Below, piece by piece: positions 1 through 8,644 of a stretch of DNA of 64,000 nucleotides; positions within the stretch are counted from its first letter, which is position 1; every line of letters begins with the position of its first letter. The DNA is from Lachnospiraceae bacterium (GTDB taxonomy: Bacteria > Bacillota > Clostridia > Lachnospirales > Lachnospiraceae). The translations under genes were made by a program, and so were the position numbers. The notes beneath the pieces are model-generated. The model ran no database searches, had not been told where the DNA came from, and was given only the letters and a program-made list of their open reading frames with translations. Location of the stretch: contig JAFSKG010000013.1 of the NCBI GenBank assembly GCA_017449075.1, forward strand, positions 1 to 64,000, in the 5' to 3' direction.

Positions 1-83
1 ACGAAAGGCCAGCTTCAGCTCTAAACTATTTAACACCTATGCAATACAAGGAAAACTTTTACAAAAATGCTAAACTTTTACCA

Positions 84-104
84 GCAAAAATCACTGATTT
101 TTGC
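84..104. repeat. Perfect 10-bp inverted repeat
   Basis: GCAAAAATCA at 84-93 and its exact reverse complement at 95-104 flank one base. It could be the end of a terminator for a gene left of the window or an operator ahead of the ATPase gene. There is no long T-run on either side, so neither reading is firm. Positions 1-140 otherwise hold nothing I can support. Confidence 0.4.
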
Positions 105-140
105 ACCACCTAAGTGTATACTTTTTCTTGACTTTTCCAG

Positions 141-169
141 TTGACACATAGTATTTCGTATGCTAAAAT
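141..169 (+). promoter_or_regulatory. Sigma-A-type promoter for the DUF4143 ATPase gene
   Basis: TTGACA at 141-146 and TAAAAT at 164-169 are separated by 17 bp. Transcription would start near 176, about 90 bases before the ATG at 268. A TATAAT at 241-246 has no matching -35 box. Confidence 0.55.
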
Positions 170-267
170 GTCAAATAACATTGAGCAAAAATGTAAATCA
201 TAGCTCTTCAAAAGTGTAAATTAAATTTCTATTTTTTTTATATAATCTTTGGAAAGGAATTTCAAAT

Positions 268-1545
268 ATGACATACTTAAATAGAATTACTGATAATTTA
301 TTAAAAGATAAAATGGGTGTTTTTGGTGCCGTCAACATAATAGGCCCAAAAGGTTGCGGCAAAACCACTACCGGCAAGCACTTTTCTAAAAGTTATATTG
401 AATTTCAAGATGAAGATAAACGAGATAATTATTTACTAATAGCCAACACTCAACCATCAGATTTATTGATAGGCGAAAAACCACGTCTATTTGATGAATG
501 GCAAGATGCTCCGAAAATTTGGGGTGCTATAAGAAAAGACATAGACGATAACAATTTAGTTGGCCAATACATTTTGACTGGTTCAAGCTCAAAAATGATA
601 GACACGCCACATACAGGAACTCTTCGAATATCAAAATTAAAAATGTATCCTTTAAGTCTGTATGAAAGTAAAGAATCAAATGGTCAAGTTTCTATTATAG
701 ATTTATTTAATAAAAAAAATTTTAATGGTTGCCACTCAAACTTAACAATAGATGAACTAAAACATGTCATCTGCAGAGGCGGATGGCCAGCTAGCCTAAA
801 TGCAAAAAACAAAAAATCCAGTTTGCTGATAGCTAAAGATTTATTTAATCAAACCTATTCAACTGATATATCAAATGTTGATAAGGTTAAACGAAATCCA
901 AATACTGCAAAAACAATACTAAAATCATATGCAAGAAATATCTGCACATTAGCAGACACAAATACAATCCTATCAGATATTAATGCAACAATTGAATTAT
1001 CAAAACCTAGTTATTATGACTATGTAAATGCTTTGGAACAATTATTCATTATTGAAGACATAGAAGCCTGGACCCCAAATATTAGATCTAAAACTTCTAT
1101 AAGGTCTAAGAAAAAAAGAAATTTTATAGACCCTTCAATTGCAGTTGGCGCCTTGGGAATATCTCCAGATTATTTTAATGCTGATTACAAGACCCTCGGA
1201 TTCCTATTTGAATCACTTTGCGTTCGAGACTTAAAAATATATACTTCTAAATATAATGGCTCTTTATCATATTATCATGATCGATTCGGCTTAGAAGCCG
1301 ATGCCGTTCTACATTTAGATGATGGACGATATGCAATTATAGAGTTTAAGTTAGGTGAATCAGAAGTAGAAAATGCAAGTGCTCACTTATGTAAAATCGA
1401 ACAACTAATAAATGAATATAATAAAAAAAATAAAAGAAGTCTGATTCGCAAACCAGACCTTAAATTAATTATTACAGCAACTGAATTTGGTTACAAAAGA
1501 AATGATGGAGTATATGTTATTCCAATTGGATGCTTGTCACCATAA
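268..1545 (+). CDS. DUF4143-type AAA ATPase with C-terminal nuclease-like domain
   Basis: The 425-residue protein starts with a P-loop ATPase domain: Walker A GPKGCGKTT at about residues 27-35, a Walker B-like segment LFDEWQD near 75 and a sensor-like TGSSS near 105. The C-terminal half carries EADAVLHL and, about ten residues later, IIEFKLG, the D...ExK pattern seen in DUF4143 proteins and typical of PD-(D/E)xK folds. These proteins are common, patchily distributed and often near mobile genes; their function is not established. The ATG at 268 has AAAGGA at 253-258 as ribosome binding site. The gene converges on the secreted protein gene at 1586-3313, with only 40 bp and no strong terminator hairpin between them. 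Confidence 0.85.
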   Translation: MTYLNRITDNLLKDKMGVFGAVNIIGPKGCGKTTTGKHFSKSYIEFQDEDKRDNYLLIANTQPSDLLIGEKPRLFDEWQDAPKIWGAIRKDIDDNNLVGQYILTGSSSKMIDTPHTGTLRISKLKMYPLSLYESKESNGQVSIIDLFNKKNFNGCHSNLTIDELKHVICRGGWPASLNAKNKKSSLLIAKDLFNQTYSTDISNVDKVKRNPNTAKTILKSYARNICTLADTNTILSDINATIELSKPSYYDYVNALEQLFIIEDIEAWTPNIRSKTSIRSKKKRNFIDPSIAVGALGISPDYFNADYKTLGFLFESLCVRDLKIYTSKYNGSLSYYHDRFGLEADAVLHLDDGRYAIIEFKLGESEVENASAHLCKIEQLINEYNKKNKRSLIRKPDLKLIITATEFGYKRNDGVYVIPIGCLSP

Positions 1546-1585
1546 ACAAATGCCATAACCAATATATTGATTACTAAATTATTTA

Positions 1586-3313
1586 TTAGTCTTCTGTTTC
1601 TACATATGTAGAAAGATTTGACATCTGAGCATAAAGACCATTAGTAGTTGAATATGGTGCTATCCTAATCCAGACTTCGTCCCCTTCTTTTACATTCTCT
1701 ATAACAATTTTTGACTTTTGGCTTGTATTGCTTCCTGATGCAGCATTTTTCAATTCCTCTGCACTTGTACCACCATCAACTATACCAGAATAATAATCAT
1801 TTTTCTCTGACAAGAAATTAGTCTTCTTTACGTCAACTTTGATTCTCTTGTCTTCGCCACTTGGTACAGTTTCAGCTGTTCTTCCAATGTCATAATCAAA
1901 ACTAATAGTCAATGTACCTTTTCCATTAAGATATGTTGAGATAGGTAATCCTTCACCAATTTTGATGTTGCTTTGTCCATTCATAAATTTCCCTGACGTT
2001 ATTTTCTTTATTGGATATGTCTCCAAATATGGTAATCGATAATTATCAACTTGTATATCTACATTCCTTCCGTTATATGTATCTTTATCCGTAGTAAAAG
2101 AATAGTTACTAGACAATTGCACCCATGTGATTTTTATAGGGAAGCTCGCCCATGTAGCATACGTTGTTTTTCGTTGGTTAGTTCTACCAGCTTTCAAACT
2201 TGATAGCCTTAAAATATTTGCATCTTGGTTCCAATCAGTTCCAGCCATAACATAATTAAAATTTTTATTTTGACCGGAACCAAAAGCTTGCCCATATAAA
2301 TGTCCACCATTAATCGAAAAACTATCAGGAGCCACAGACCCACCCCAACTAAGATTTATTTGATCGAGAGCCTTAGTACTAGATGTACTAGTTAATTGTA
2401 CATTCATGGGGTTAAATTCAGTTAGTCGCCAACTTCCTCCAGTCCTATAATATTCATTCCGATTAGTTCTATTTCCATATACCCAAAAATTAATAACTGT
2501 GTCTTCAGTTTCAGGCTCCAATACCTCTATGGCATCTGGAAAATAAGTATCACCTTCCTTAACCACTGTAACTTGTTCAGTTAACCTAGACGAATCTGAC
2601 CATGTTCCACTAGATTTATTATACAACCAACCCATACCACCACCAACTTTCATATTAACGCCATTATAAGAATCGTAACAAATCAATAGACTAAATGGTT
2701 CATCTCCAGTTAAAACAATATCATCATCATCACTTTCAGTATACTTACAATTTAGATATAAGGGCAACGGTGCTCCAGAAGCCACTGCAAAATCAGAATC
2801 CCACATAGACACACCAGTAGCGTCAGTTATATTATAATTAAAGTTCATTGAGATAATATTTGCACCGAAAAACCGTGATAAAGCAAATACATTGTTAATA
2901 CTACTAGGGTTACGCTGAGGTATACCTTTTTGAAACTTAGGTTCATACCACACATCATTGTATACTGTTCTATTAGTATTTGAAGTGTGATCGGCATAAG
3001 GACCATAAACCATAAATTTTCTCATCCACTTCATATCATCATAGTTACTAACCACAATAGGTACTTCAGTCTTTCTTGCTACCTTTATACCAGCAAGATA
3101 AGCAGCTATCGCCCCATCTATCTTAGAATCAATACTTGTGTTATATTGATCTATCTGAGTTTGGAAATCATTTTTTAGACTGTCAAACTCCGCTTTTGTT
3201 ATAAAAGCAGAACCATCATTATCTGATACTATCGCTCCAAAACTCTCTATACTTAAAAGAAGCACTAATGAAAGTGCTATCATTCTTTTTATCAATCTTA
3301 TTCCTTTCCTCAT
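1586..3313 (-). CDS. Secreted protein of a paralogous family, module type A, body type 1
   Basis: I do not recognise a named family. The 575-residue product begins with a signal peptide (basic n-region, hydrophobic LSLVLLLS core, cleavage near SFGA about residue 26). A module common to all family members in this window follows: SDNDGSAFITKAEF and then a helical stretch rich in K, D, Q and N up to AAYLAGI at about residue 75. The remainder is beta-rich with many aromatic, Ser, Thr and Asn residues and ends in a segment containing EGDEVWIRI. There is no LPXTG motif, cell-wall repeat or catalytic signature. Body sequence differs strongly from the other copies, but the C-terminal beta pattern is related. 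AAAGGA lies inside the reading frame just before a TTG at 3295, so translation may start there and not at the ATG at 3313. The gene appears to be alone, under a repeat-bearing upstream region. Confidence 0.75.
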   Translation of the reverse strand: MRKGIRLIKRMIALSLVLLLSIESFGAIVSDNDGSAFITKAEFDSLKNDFQTQIDQYNTSIDSKIDGAIAAYLAGIKVARKTEVPIVVSNYDDMKWMRKFMVYGPYADHTSNTNRTVYNDVWYEPKFQKGIPQRNPSSINNVFALSRFFGANIISMNFNYNITDATGVSMWDSDFAVASGAPLPLYLNCKYTESDDDDIVLTGDEPFSLLICYDSYNGVNMKVGGGMGWLYNKSSGTWSDSSRLTEQVTVVKEGDTYFPDAIEVLEPETEDTVINFWVYGNRTNRNEYYRTGGSWRLTEFNPMNVQLTSTSSTKALDQINLSWGGSVAPDSFSINGGHLYGQAFGSGQNKNFNYVMAGTDWNQDANILRLSSLKAGRTNQRKTTYATWASFPIKITWVQLSSNYSFTTDKDTYNGRNVDIQVDNYRLPYLETYPIKKITSGKFMNGQSNIKIGEGLPISTYLNGKGTLTISFDYDIGRTAETVPSGEDKRIKVDVKKTNFLSEKNDYYSGIVDGGTSAEELKNAASGSNTSQKSKIVIENVKEGDEVWIRIAPYSTTNGLYAQMSNLSTYVETED

Positions 3314-3330
3314 TATTTAATTTCTACGAC

Positions 3331-3356
3331 CTGGGCTCGTAAACTTCGCCCCTACA
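3331..3356. repeat. Dispersed GTAGGGGCGA-type repeat, copy 1
   Basis: Read on the minus strand this is TGTAGGGGCGAAGTTTACGA followed by GCCCAG. Related copies occur at 23631-23655, 25162-25195 and 25427-25475. Ends are complementary-like (GGGCG against CGAGCCC). Confidence 0.6.
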
Positions 3357-3368
3357 TTTACCTCCCCT

Positions 3369-3419
3369 GCAGATTTTCGAAAAGCGCTTAGATGCTCCGC
3401 ATCTAAAGCGAAAATCTGC
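3369..3419. repeat. Long inverted repeat upstream of a secreted-family gene
   Basis: Outer arms GCAGATTTTCG (3369-3379) and CGAAAATCTGC (3409-3419) are exact complements. Inner arms TTAGATGC (3388-3395) and GCATCTAA (3399-3406) enclose a 3-base loop. It sits 56 bp upstream of the secreted gene start. A counterpart of different sequence lies at 59590-59667 in the equivalent position. Confidence 0.7.
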
Positions 3420-3450
3420 ATCTAGTTATACTAAGCTCGCAAAATACGCT

Positions 3451-3539
3451 CCCCAGGACCAACCCTCTGCAAAATGAAAAAGATAGGGGGTCACTATAGG
3501 AGGTCTATCGCCACATTTTTGACAAAGTTTAGACACAAA
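3451..3539 (+). repeat. 89-bp non-coding repeat, copy 1
   Basis: The segment starts CCCCAGGACCAACC and ends TTGACAAAGTTTAGACACAAA. It aligns without gaps to 59704-59792 with 10 mismatches in 89 positions by hand count. Both copies lie 140-160 bp upstream of a minus-strand secreted-family gene and in the same orientation. The rest of 3314-3599 holds inverted repeats and the promoter of the next gene. Confidence 0.8.
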
Positions 3540-3568
3540 TTATGCCTATATAAACTCACACTAAAATA

Positions 3569-3577
3569 TGCTATAAT
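3569..3577 (+). promoter_or_regulatory. Extended -10 promoter for the 3600-6752 operon
   Basis: TGCTATAAT at 3569-3577 is an extended -10 element and no good -35 box lies 17-18 bp upstream. The start codon at 3600 is preceded by AAGGAGG at 3589-3595. The leader is too short for a purine riboswitch. Confidence 0.5.
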
Positions 3578-3599
3578 ATAGTTACTTTAAGGAGGGAAT

Positions 3600-4151
3600 A
3601 TGGAAAAGTATTATAAGATCAAACTAGACGGAAAAGAGTTTTCTCTACCAAAAGCTGGTATTGGCGGAAACAAATATGTAGCAGTTTTCGATCCATACTC
3701 AGATGTAAATATGAACAGAGCTGCTGCTAAAGATTTATACAAAAAAATTGTAGAAAACAATCTTCAAAATGTAGATGTAATTATCTCGGCTGAAGCTAAG
3801 GGTGCTGCTTTCGCGCAAAGAGTTGCTGACCTATGCAACACTGATTTATTGGTATTTAGAAAAAAAGTTAAAATCAACTTTGAAGAACCAGTGATTGCAC
3901 ATGTAAAAACTTTTACATCTGGCACTAGTCAATTATTCATTGACAAAAAAGACTTAGAAAAATATTCTGGCAAAAAAGCACTATTCGTAGATGATGTAAT
4001 ATCTACAGGTTCAACTATAATTGCCATTAAAGAAGTTCTTGATAAATTTAATATTAATGTATTAAAATACTGCTGTGTATTCAAAGAAAGTAATGATGTT
4101 CGCGATGACTTATTGTATGTTGACACATTACCTATATTTGAAGAAAAATAA
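3600..4151 (+). CDS. Purine phosphoribosyltransferase-like protein
   Basis: The 183-residue protein has the type I phosphoribosyltransferase fold. The PRPP-binding loop is FVDDVISTGST at residues 129-139, preceded by the hydrophobic strand typical of the family. The length and arrangement match the adenine/xanthine phosphoribosyltransferase group, which makes nucleotides from a free base and PRPP in the cytoplasm. The exact base cannot be read from the sequence. The stop codon TAA shares one base with the ATG of the next gene, so it is translationally coupled to a transporter gene. That coupling suggests the base, or a linked nitrogen compound, is imported by the transporter, but the transporter's domains are of the amino-acid type. 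AAGGAGG precedes the start. Confidence 0.8.
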   Translation: MEKYYKIKLDGKEFSLPKAGIGGNKYVAVFDPYSDVNMNRAAAKDLYKKIVENNLQNVDVIISAEAKGAAFAQRVADLCNTDLLVFRKKVKINFEEPVIAHVKTFTSGTSQLFIDKKDLEKYSGKKALFVDDVISTGSTIIAIKEVLDKFNINVLKYCCVFKESNDVRDDLLYVDTLPIFEEK

Positions 4152-5662
4152 TGCTAAGGAAAGTATTAAAAACTTGCTTAGTTGTACTGACCTGCACTAT
4201 TGCTTTCGCCTGTTCATCCAATAATAAAAAAGATTTTAATTCAATTAAGGACCTTGAGCATGCCACTATTGGCATACTCACAGGTACTTATTTTGATACT
4301 TTAACATCTAAAATCCTTCCTAATGCAAAGCAACTTTATTTCACTAACTATGCCGACGAATTATCAGCTTTAAACTCTGGAAAGATTGAAGCAATTCTTG
4401 ATGAAGATTCTATAATGATGTATATTATGAAAGAACAGCCAACATTAAGCACTATAGACGAAAAGGTAGGTGGTATTGATTATGCATTTGTTTTTGATAA
4501 ATCAATGCAAAACAATCCTCTGTATGAATCAGTAAATAACTGTATTATAAAATATTCGAATGACGGCACACTAGAGAGGTTGCAAAACAAATGGTTTGAT
4601 GGAGTATCCGAAAAAGAATTAGATATTGACTATACCACTCTTCCTGCTACAAATGGAACTATAAGAATATGTTGCAATGCAGAGCTCATGCCATTCGCTT
4701 ATGTATATAATAATAAAATTATTGGTTTTGATATAGAATTACTCTCATACATTTGTAAGGAATTAGGCTACGCAATCGCATTAGACGATATGCAATTTGA
4801 CGCACTTATTCTCGCAATCACATCTGGCAAATATGACATAGCCTGCAGTGGTTTTTCAATCACAGAAGAAAGAAAAAAGTCTGTACTCTTCACATCCCCT
4901 ATATATCATGGCAATATATTTTTCTATGTCATCAAAGACAAATCTAGCACGAAAGGTTATAATATCGTTGATGGATTTTACAATACTTTTATAAAGGAAG
5001 ATAGATATCTCCTATTCTTAAAAGGTATCTTCAATACTCTAGTAATAACTATCCTATCTTTAATTTTGGGCTCAATCTTTGGTTTCCTTTTATATCTAAT
5101 ATATAATAAAGGCAACATAGTCTTTAACAACATTATGAATATTGTTATATGGATAATGAATAGGTTACCTCTAATCGTCCTATTAATGATAGTATTTTAT
5201 ATTGTATTTGGAAAATCAATCATTGATGGTATTACTATTTCTATAATAGGTTTTACCATTTACTTTTCCATCATAGTATTTCAGTTAATGAAAACTGGTG
5301 TCTCAAGTATTCAAAATGGACAATTTGAAGCAGCATATACACTTGGCTACAGCGAAAATAAAGCACTATTTAGAATTATTCTTCCACAAGTATTCCCAAC
5401 CATTATGTCAGATTATAAAAATGAGATTATTTCTCTTATAAAAAGCACTGCAATAGTTGGTTATGTAACTGTTCAAGATCTCACTAAAATCGGCGATATA
5501 GTAAGAAGTAGAACTTTTGAATCTATTCCACCTATCTTATCAGTTGCAATAATTTATATTGTATTAGCCGAGATTTTAATTTTCATTGTAAATATTGTAT
5601 ACTCACACATTAACCCAACTAGAAACAAGAAACTCTTAAAAGGAGTTAATACTCATGATTAA
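4151..5662 (+). CDS. Lipoprotein substrate-binding domain fused to amino-acid-type ABC permease
   Basis: One 503-residue chain holds both binding protein and permease. A lipoprotein signal ends in a lipobox with Cys near residue 21. Residues 33-155 resemble the second lobe and C-terminal helix of a family 3 binding protein, ending GTLERLQNKWF. Residues 165-275 then resemble a first lobe (GTIRICCNAELMPFAY, IIGFDIELL, and TEERKKSVLFTSPIY). The lobes therefore come in reversed order. From about residue 290 there is a HisM-type permease with several membrane helices and an EAA loop starting EAAYTLGY near 395. The next gene supplies the ATPase and overlaps by 8 bp. From memory, similar fusions occur in gut Clostridia. 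The ligand is probably a polar amino acid or related compound; this is inferred from family only. Confidence 0.85.
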   Translation: MLRKVLKTCLVVLTCTIAFACSSNNKKDFNSIKDLEHATIGILTGTYFDTLTSKILPNAKQLYFTNYADELSALNSGKIEAILDEDSIMMYIMKEQPTLSTIDEKVGGIDYAFVFDKSMQNNPLYESVNNCIIKYSNDGTLERLQNKWFDGVSEKELDIDYTTLPATNGTIRICCNAELMPFAYVYNNKIIGFDIELLSYICKELGYAIALDDMQFDALILAITSGKYDIACSGFSITEERKKSVLFTSPIYHGNIFFYVIKDKSSTKGYNIVDGFYNTFIKEDRYLLFLKGIFNTLVITILSLILGSIFGFLLYLIYNKGNIVFNNIMNIVIWIMNRLPLIVLLMIVFYIVFGKSIIDGITISIIGFTIYFSIIVFQLMKTGVSSIQNGQFEAAYTLGYSENKALFRIILPQVFPTIMSDYKNEIISLIKSTAIVGYVTVQDLTKIGDIVRSRTFESIPPILSVAIIYIVLAEILIFIVNIVYSHINPTRNKKLLKGVNTHD

Positions 5663-6752
5663 ATTAGTTAATGTAAAAAAAGAATATAAATATGTAACGC
5701 CTTTAAAAAATGTAAATTTGACTATCAACGATGGTGATGTGATATCGATAATTGGTCCTTCTGGAACTGGTAAATCGACATTGCTTAGAATGATTAATTT
5801 ATTAGAAAAGCCTACCAATGGACAAATATTTATAGATGATGATGAGATTACTGACCCAAATTGCAATCTCCCAAAGATAAGACAAAAAATGGGAATGGTT
5901 TTCCAATTTTTTAATCTATTTGACCACTTAACTATTGTTGAAAATATAATGATTGCCCAAATTGACATATTAAACAAATCAAAGCAAGAAGCCTATGAAA
6001 AAAGTTTAGAATTATTAAAACTAGTTGGACTTAGCGATAGAAAATTTTCCTATCCCGAAGATCTCTCTGGTGGTCAGAAACAGAGAGCTGCCATCGCAAG
6101 AACTCTTGCAACCGACCCAAAGATTATACTATTTGACGAACTTACATCAGCATTAGACCTGACTATGGTTGATGAAGTACAATCTGTCATATCTTCACTT
6201 ACTGGACTCGGCAAAACCATGCTTATAGTAACTCACGAAATGAAGTTTGCAAGATCCATAAGCACTAGAGTACTCTACCTTGATGATGGGATAATATATG
6301 GTGATGGAACTCCAGAAGAAATATTCGACAATCCAAAAGATGCAAGAATACAATTGTTTGTTCACAACACCAATACACTATCAGTTGATATAGTAAATAA
6401 AAACTTTGACTTCTTAAGTTTTAGTACCACTATCAAAAAGTATTGTAATAAAAATAATCTTTCTATAAAGACTGGCAATAGATTATATCTTGCATTTGAA
6501 GAACTTGTCCAACAAATACTTTTCAACGAATTAAGCAACCCGATAATCAATGCCATATTATCATATGATGAAAAAAACGACTTACTTGAAATGAATGTAA
6601 AATACAATTATGATTATTTCAATCCTCAAGAATCTAATAATGAGTTGTCATATAAGGTATTAACAAGTGCTGTCGATGAAATCAATTATCAAAAAATTGA
6701 TGAAAATACCTATAAGAACCAAATTAAGTTAGTTCTAAAAAATGTAAATTAA
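5655..6752 (+). CDS. GlnQ-type ABC ATPase with C-terminal HATPase-like domain
   Basis: Residues 1-240 form a polar amino acid ABC ATPase: Walker A GPSGTGKST at 34-42, signature LSGGQKQRAA, and Walker B ILFDELTSALD, with Leu in place of the usual Pro. The family is normally about 245 residues long, yet this protein has 365. The last 120 residues contain LYLAFEELVQQI, a hydrophobic pattern and an FNP motif resembling the RsbW-like HATPase_c_2 fold, in degenerate form. This is my inference from pattern only. It overlaps the permease gene by 8 bp and ends at a strong bidirectional terminator. It should energise the transporter encoded just upstream; the extra domain may regulate it or bind a nucleotide. 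Confidence 0.85.
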   Translation: MIKLVNVKKEYKYVTPLKNVNLTINDGDVISIIGPSGTGKSTLLRMINLLEKPTNGQIFIDDDEITDPNCNLPKIRQKMGMVFQFFNLFDHLTIVENIMIAQIDILNKSKQEAYEKSLELLKLVGLSDRKFSYPEDLSGGQKQRAAIARTLATDPKIILFDELTSALDLTMVDEVQSVISSLTGLGKTMLIVTHEMKFARSISTRVLYLDDGIIYGDGTPEEIFDNPKDARIQLFVHNTNTLSVDIVNKNFDFLSFSTTIKKYCNKNNLSIKTGNRLYLAFEELVQQILFNELSNPIINAILSYDEKNDLLEMNVKYNYDYFNPQESNNELSYKVLTSAVDEINYQKIDENTYKNQIKLVLKNVN

Positions 6753-6775
6753 AACGGGTCTTTTGACCCGTTTTT
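6751..6775. terminator. Bidirectional terminator between convergent operons
   Basis: AAAACGGGTC at 6751-6760 pairs with GACCCGTTTT at 6765-6774 around a TTTT loop. A/T-runs flank it on both sides, so it can stop transcription from both directions. It overlaps the last codons of the minus-strand exporter gene. Confidence 0.85.
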
Positions 6776-8639
6776 AATCTATTTCAACTTTTCCAGTATA
6801 TAATTCGTAATAATGTCCTTTTTTCTCAAGTAATGATTCGTGAGTTCCTCTTTCAATTATCTCCCCGTTCTTCATAACCATTATCACATCTGCATCTCTA
6901 ATAGTTGAAAGCCTATGCGCAATTATGAAAACAGTTCTTCCTTGCATTATAGAGTCCATACCTTTTTGCACAAGTTTTTCAGTTCTCGTATCAATGCTTG
7001 AAGTCGCTTCATCAAGTATAAGGCATGGCGGGTCTGCAACTGCAGCCCTCGCTATTGAGATAAGTTGCTTCTGTCCTTGGGATAAACCTCCGCTATCTCC
7101 TTTTATAATTGTATTATATCCATCTGGCAACATCTCAATAAATGAATCTGCATAGACAAGTTTCGCTGCAGCAATACACTCTTCATCAGTAGCATCAAGT
7201 TTTCCATATCTGATATTTTCCATAATAGTTCCTGTAAATAGATTTACATCCTGCAATACTATGGCAAGTGATTCTCTCAAATCCTTTTTCTTAATATCAA
7301 TAACATTTATACCATCATAAGTTATAGTTCCATCATCTATCTCATAAAATCTATTAATCAAATTTGTTATAGTCGTCTTACCTGCACCAGTTGCACCGAC
7401 AAGTGCAACTTTTTGTCCCTTGTCCGCATAGACATTGATATGTTTTAAGACTGGTTTATTTTCTACATAAGAGAAATTAACATCATTTAATACTATATTC
7501 CCTACAAGCGGTACAGTCTTCTCTCCATTATTCCATTGCCAAGAGTTCTTACCAACTTTTTCTAACCAATAGTGACCTTCGTCAATCTCAGGACTCGTGT
7601 CTATTAAATCAAATATTCTTTCAGCACCAGAAAGTGACTGCATAAGATATGGCAGCTGTGAACTAAGTTCGCCTATAAGAGATGAAAAAGTTTTTGTAAA
7701 TGTCATAAATGATGTTATAGTTCCAATAGTAAGCACAGTAGGTCCAGCTAAAGTATAATTAGTTATACCGCTAAGTGCCATTGCACCACCTGCAAAAGCA
7801 ATAAACACATACAATATATTTCCCAAACTATTCATGAATGGGAACAAAATATTACTTAGTAAATCAGCTTTGACCACTGCATTTGCCCACTCAATATTTT
7901 TAACTCCAAATGCATCTATATTTCTCTGTTCATAACAGTAGACTTTTACTTCTTTAGCTCCAAGAACCATCTCTTCTACATATCCATTCAAACCACCAAT
8001 TGCCGCCTGAGTTTTTCTATACAATTTTAACGACCTGCTACCAGACCATTTTGTAAATGCGATCATAAGCAAAACCATAATTATAACTACTATAAATAAA
8101 TTAATACTCAGCATCAACATACTTGCAAATATAGTTATAAAAGTAAGAGAACCTCTTATAGTCTGTGGCAAAGATTCTGATACAACCTGTCTTAAAGTAT
8201 CAAGATCATTTGTATATCTTGACATAATGTCTCCAGCTTTATTAGTATCAAAAAACTTAAGAGGAAGCTTCTGCATCTTTTCATACATTTGTTCTCTTAT
8301 ATCTCTTAAAATTCCATTTGAAAGCTTAACCATCAGAAGTCTATATGCCAATGTACATAAGACACCTATTACGAGCATAATGCCAAAATAAGTAACTGCT
8401 GTTTTAAATGGTCCAAAATCTACATTATTTTTATCTTGCAAAAGCATAGGGGTAATATAATTATCAATAGCAATTTTCAAAAACAAACTCGAACCCACAT
8501 TTACAAAAGTTGCACCAATCATACTTATGGCAATAAAAATAAGCCGTATCTTATGCTCTAAGATATGATTAATCAATCTGGTAAATGTACCCCTCTTAAC
8601 TTTTTTTACAGGCTCACCTGCAAATCTTTTCCTTGCCAT
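6774..8639 (-). CDS. ABC exporter half-transporter, catalytically intact partner
   Basis: The 621-residue protein has six membrane segments in residues 25-330 followed by a nucleotide-binding domain with Walker A GATGAGKTT, signature LSQGQKQLIS, Walker B CLILDEATSS with the catalytic Glu, and H-loop IAHRLST. It is the canonical member of a type IV (ABCB-like, LmrD type) heterodimer. The gene for its partner ends 5 bp upstream. Such pairs export drugs, lipids or peptides through the plasma membrane. The substrate cannot be told. It is the last gene before the terminator at 6751-6775. Its ATG at 8639 follows directly from the upstream gene. Confidence 0.9.
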   Translation of the reverse strand: MARKRFAGEPVKKVKRGTFTRLINHILEHKIRLIFIAISMIGATFVNVGSSLFLKIAIDNYITPMLLQDKNNVDFGPFKTAVTYFGIMLVIGVLCTLAYRLLMVKLSNGILRDIREQMYEKMQKLPLKFFDTNKAGDIMSRYTNDLDTLRQVVSESLPQTIRGSLTFITIFASMLMLSINLFIVVIIMVLLMIAFTKWSGSRSLKLYRKTQAAIGGLNGYVEEMVLGAKEVKVYCYEQRNIDAFGVKNIEWANAVVKADLLSNILFPFMNSLGNILYVFIAFAGGAMALSGITNYTLAGPTVLTIGTITSFMTFTKTFSSLIGELSSQLPYLMQSLSGAERIFDLIDTSPEIDEGHYWLEKVGKNSWQWNNGEKTVPLVGNIVLNDVNFSYVENKPVLKHINVYADKGQKVALVGATGAGKTTITNLINRFYEIDDGTITYDGINVIDIKKKDLRESLAIVLQDVNLFTGTIMENIRYGKLDATDEECIAAAKLVYADSFIEMLPDGYNTIIKGDSGGLSQGQKQLISIARAAVADPPCLILDEATSSIDTRTEKLVQKGMDSIMQGRTVFIIAHRLSTIRDADVIMVMKNGEIIERGTHESLLEKKGHYYELYTGKVEID

Positions 8640-8644
8640 ACTAA

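Noticed and set aside
3541..3599. Purine riboswitch before the phosphoribosyltransferase gene
   Set aside because: Only about 20 bases separate the -10 box and the start codon, and the conserved core of the aptamer is absent.
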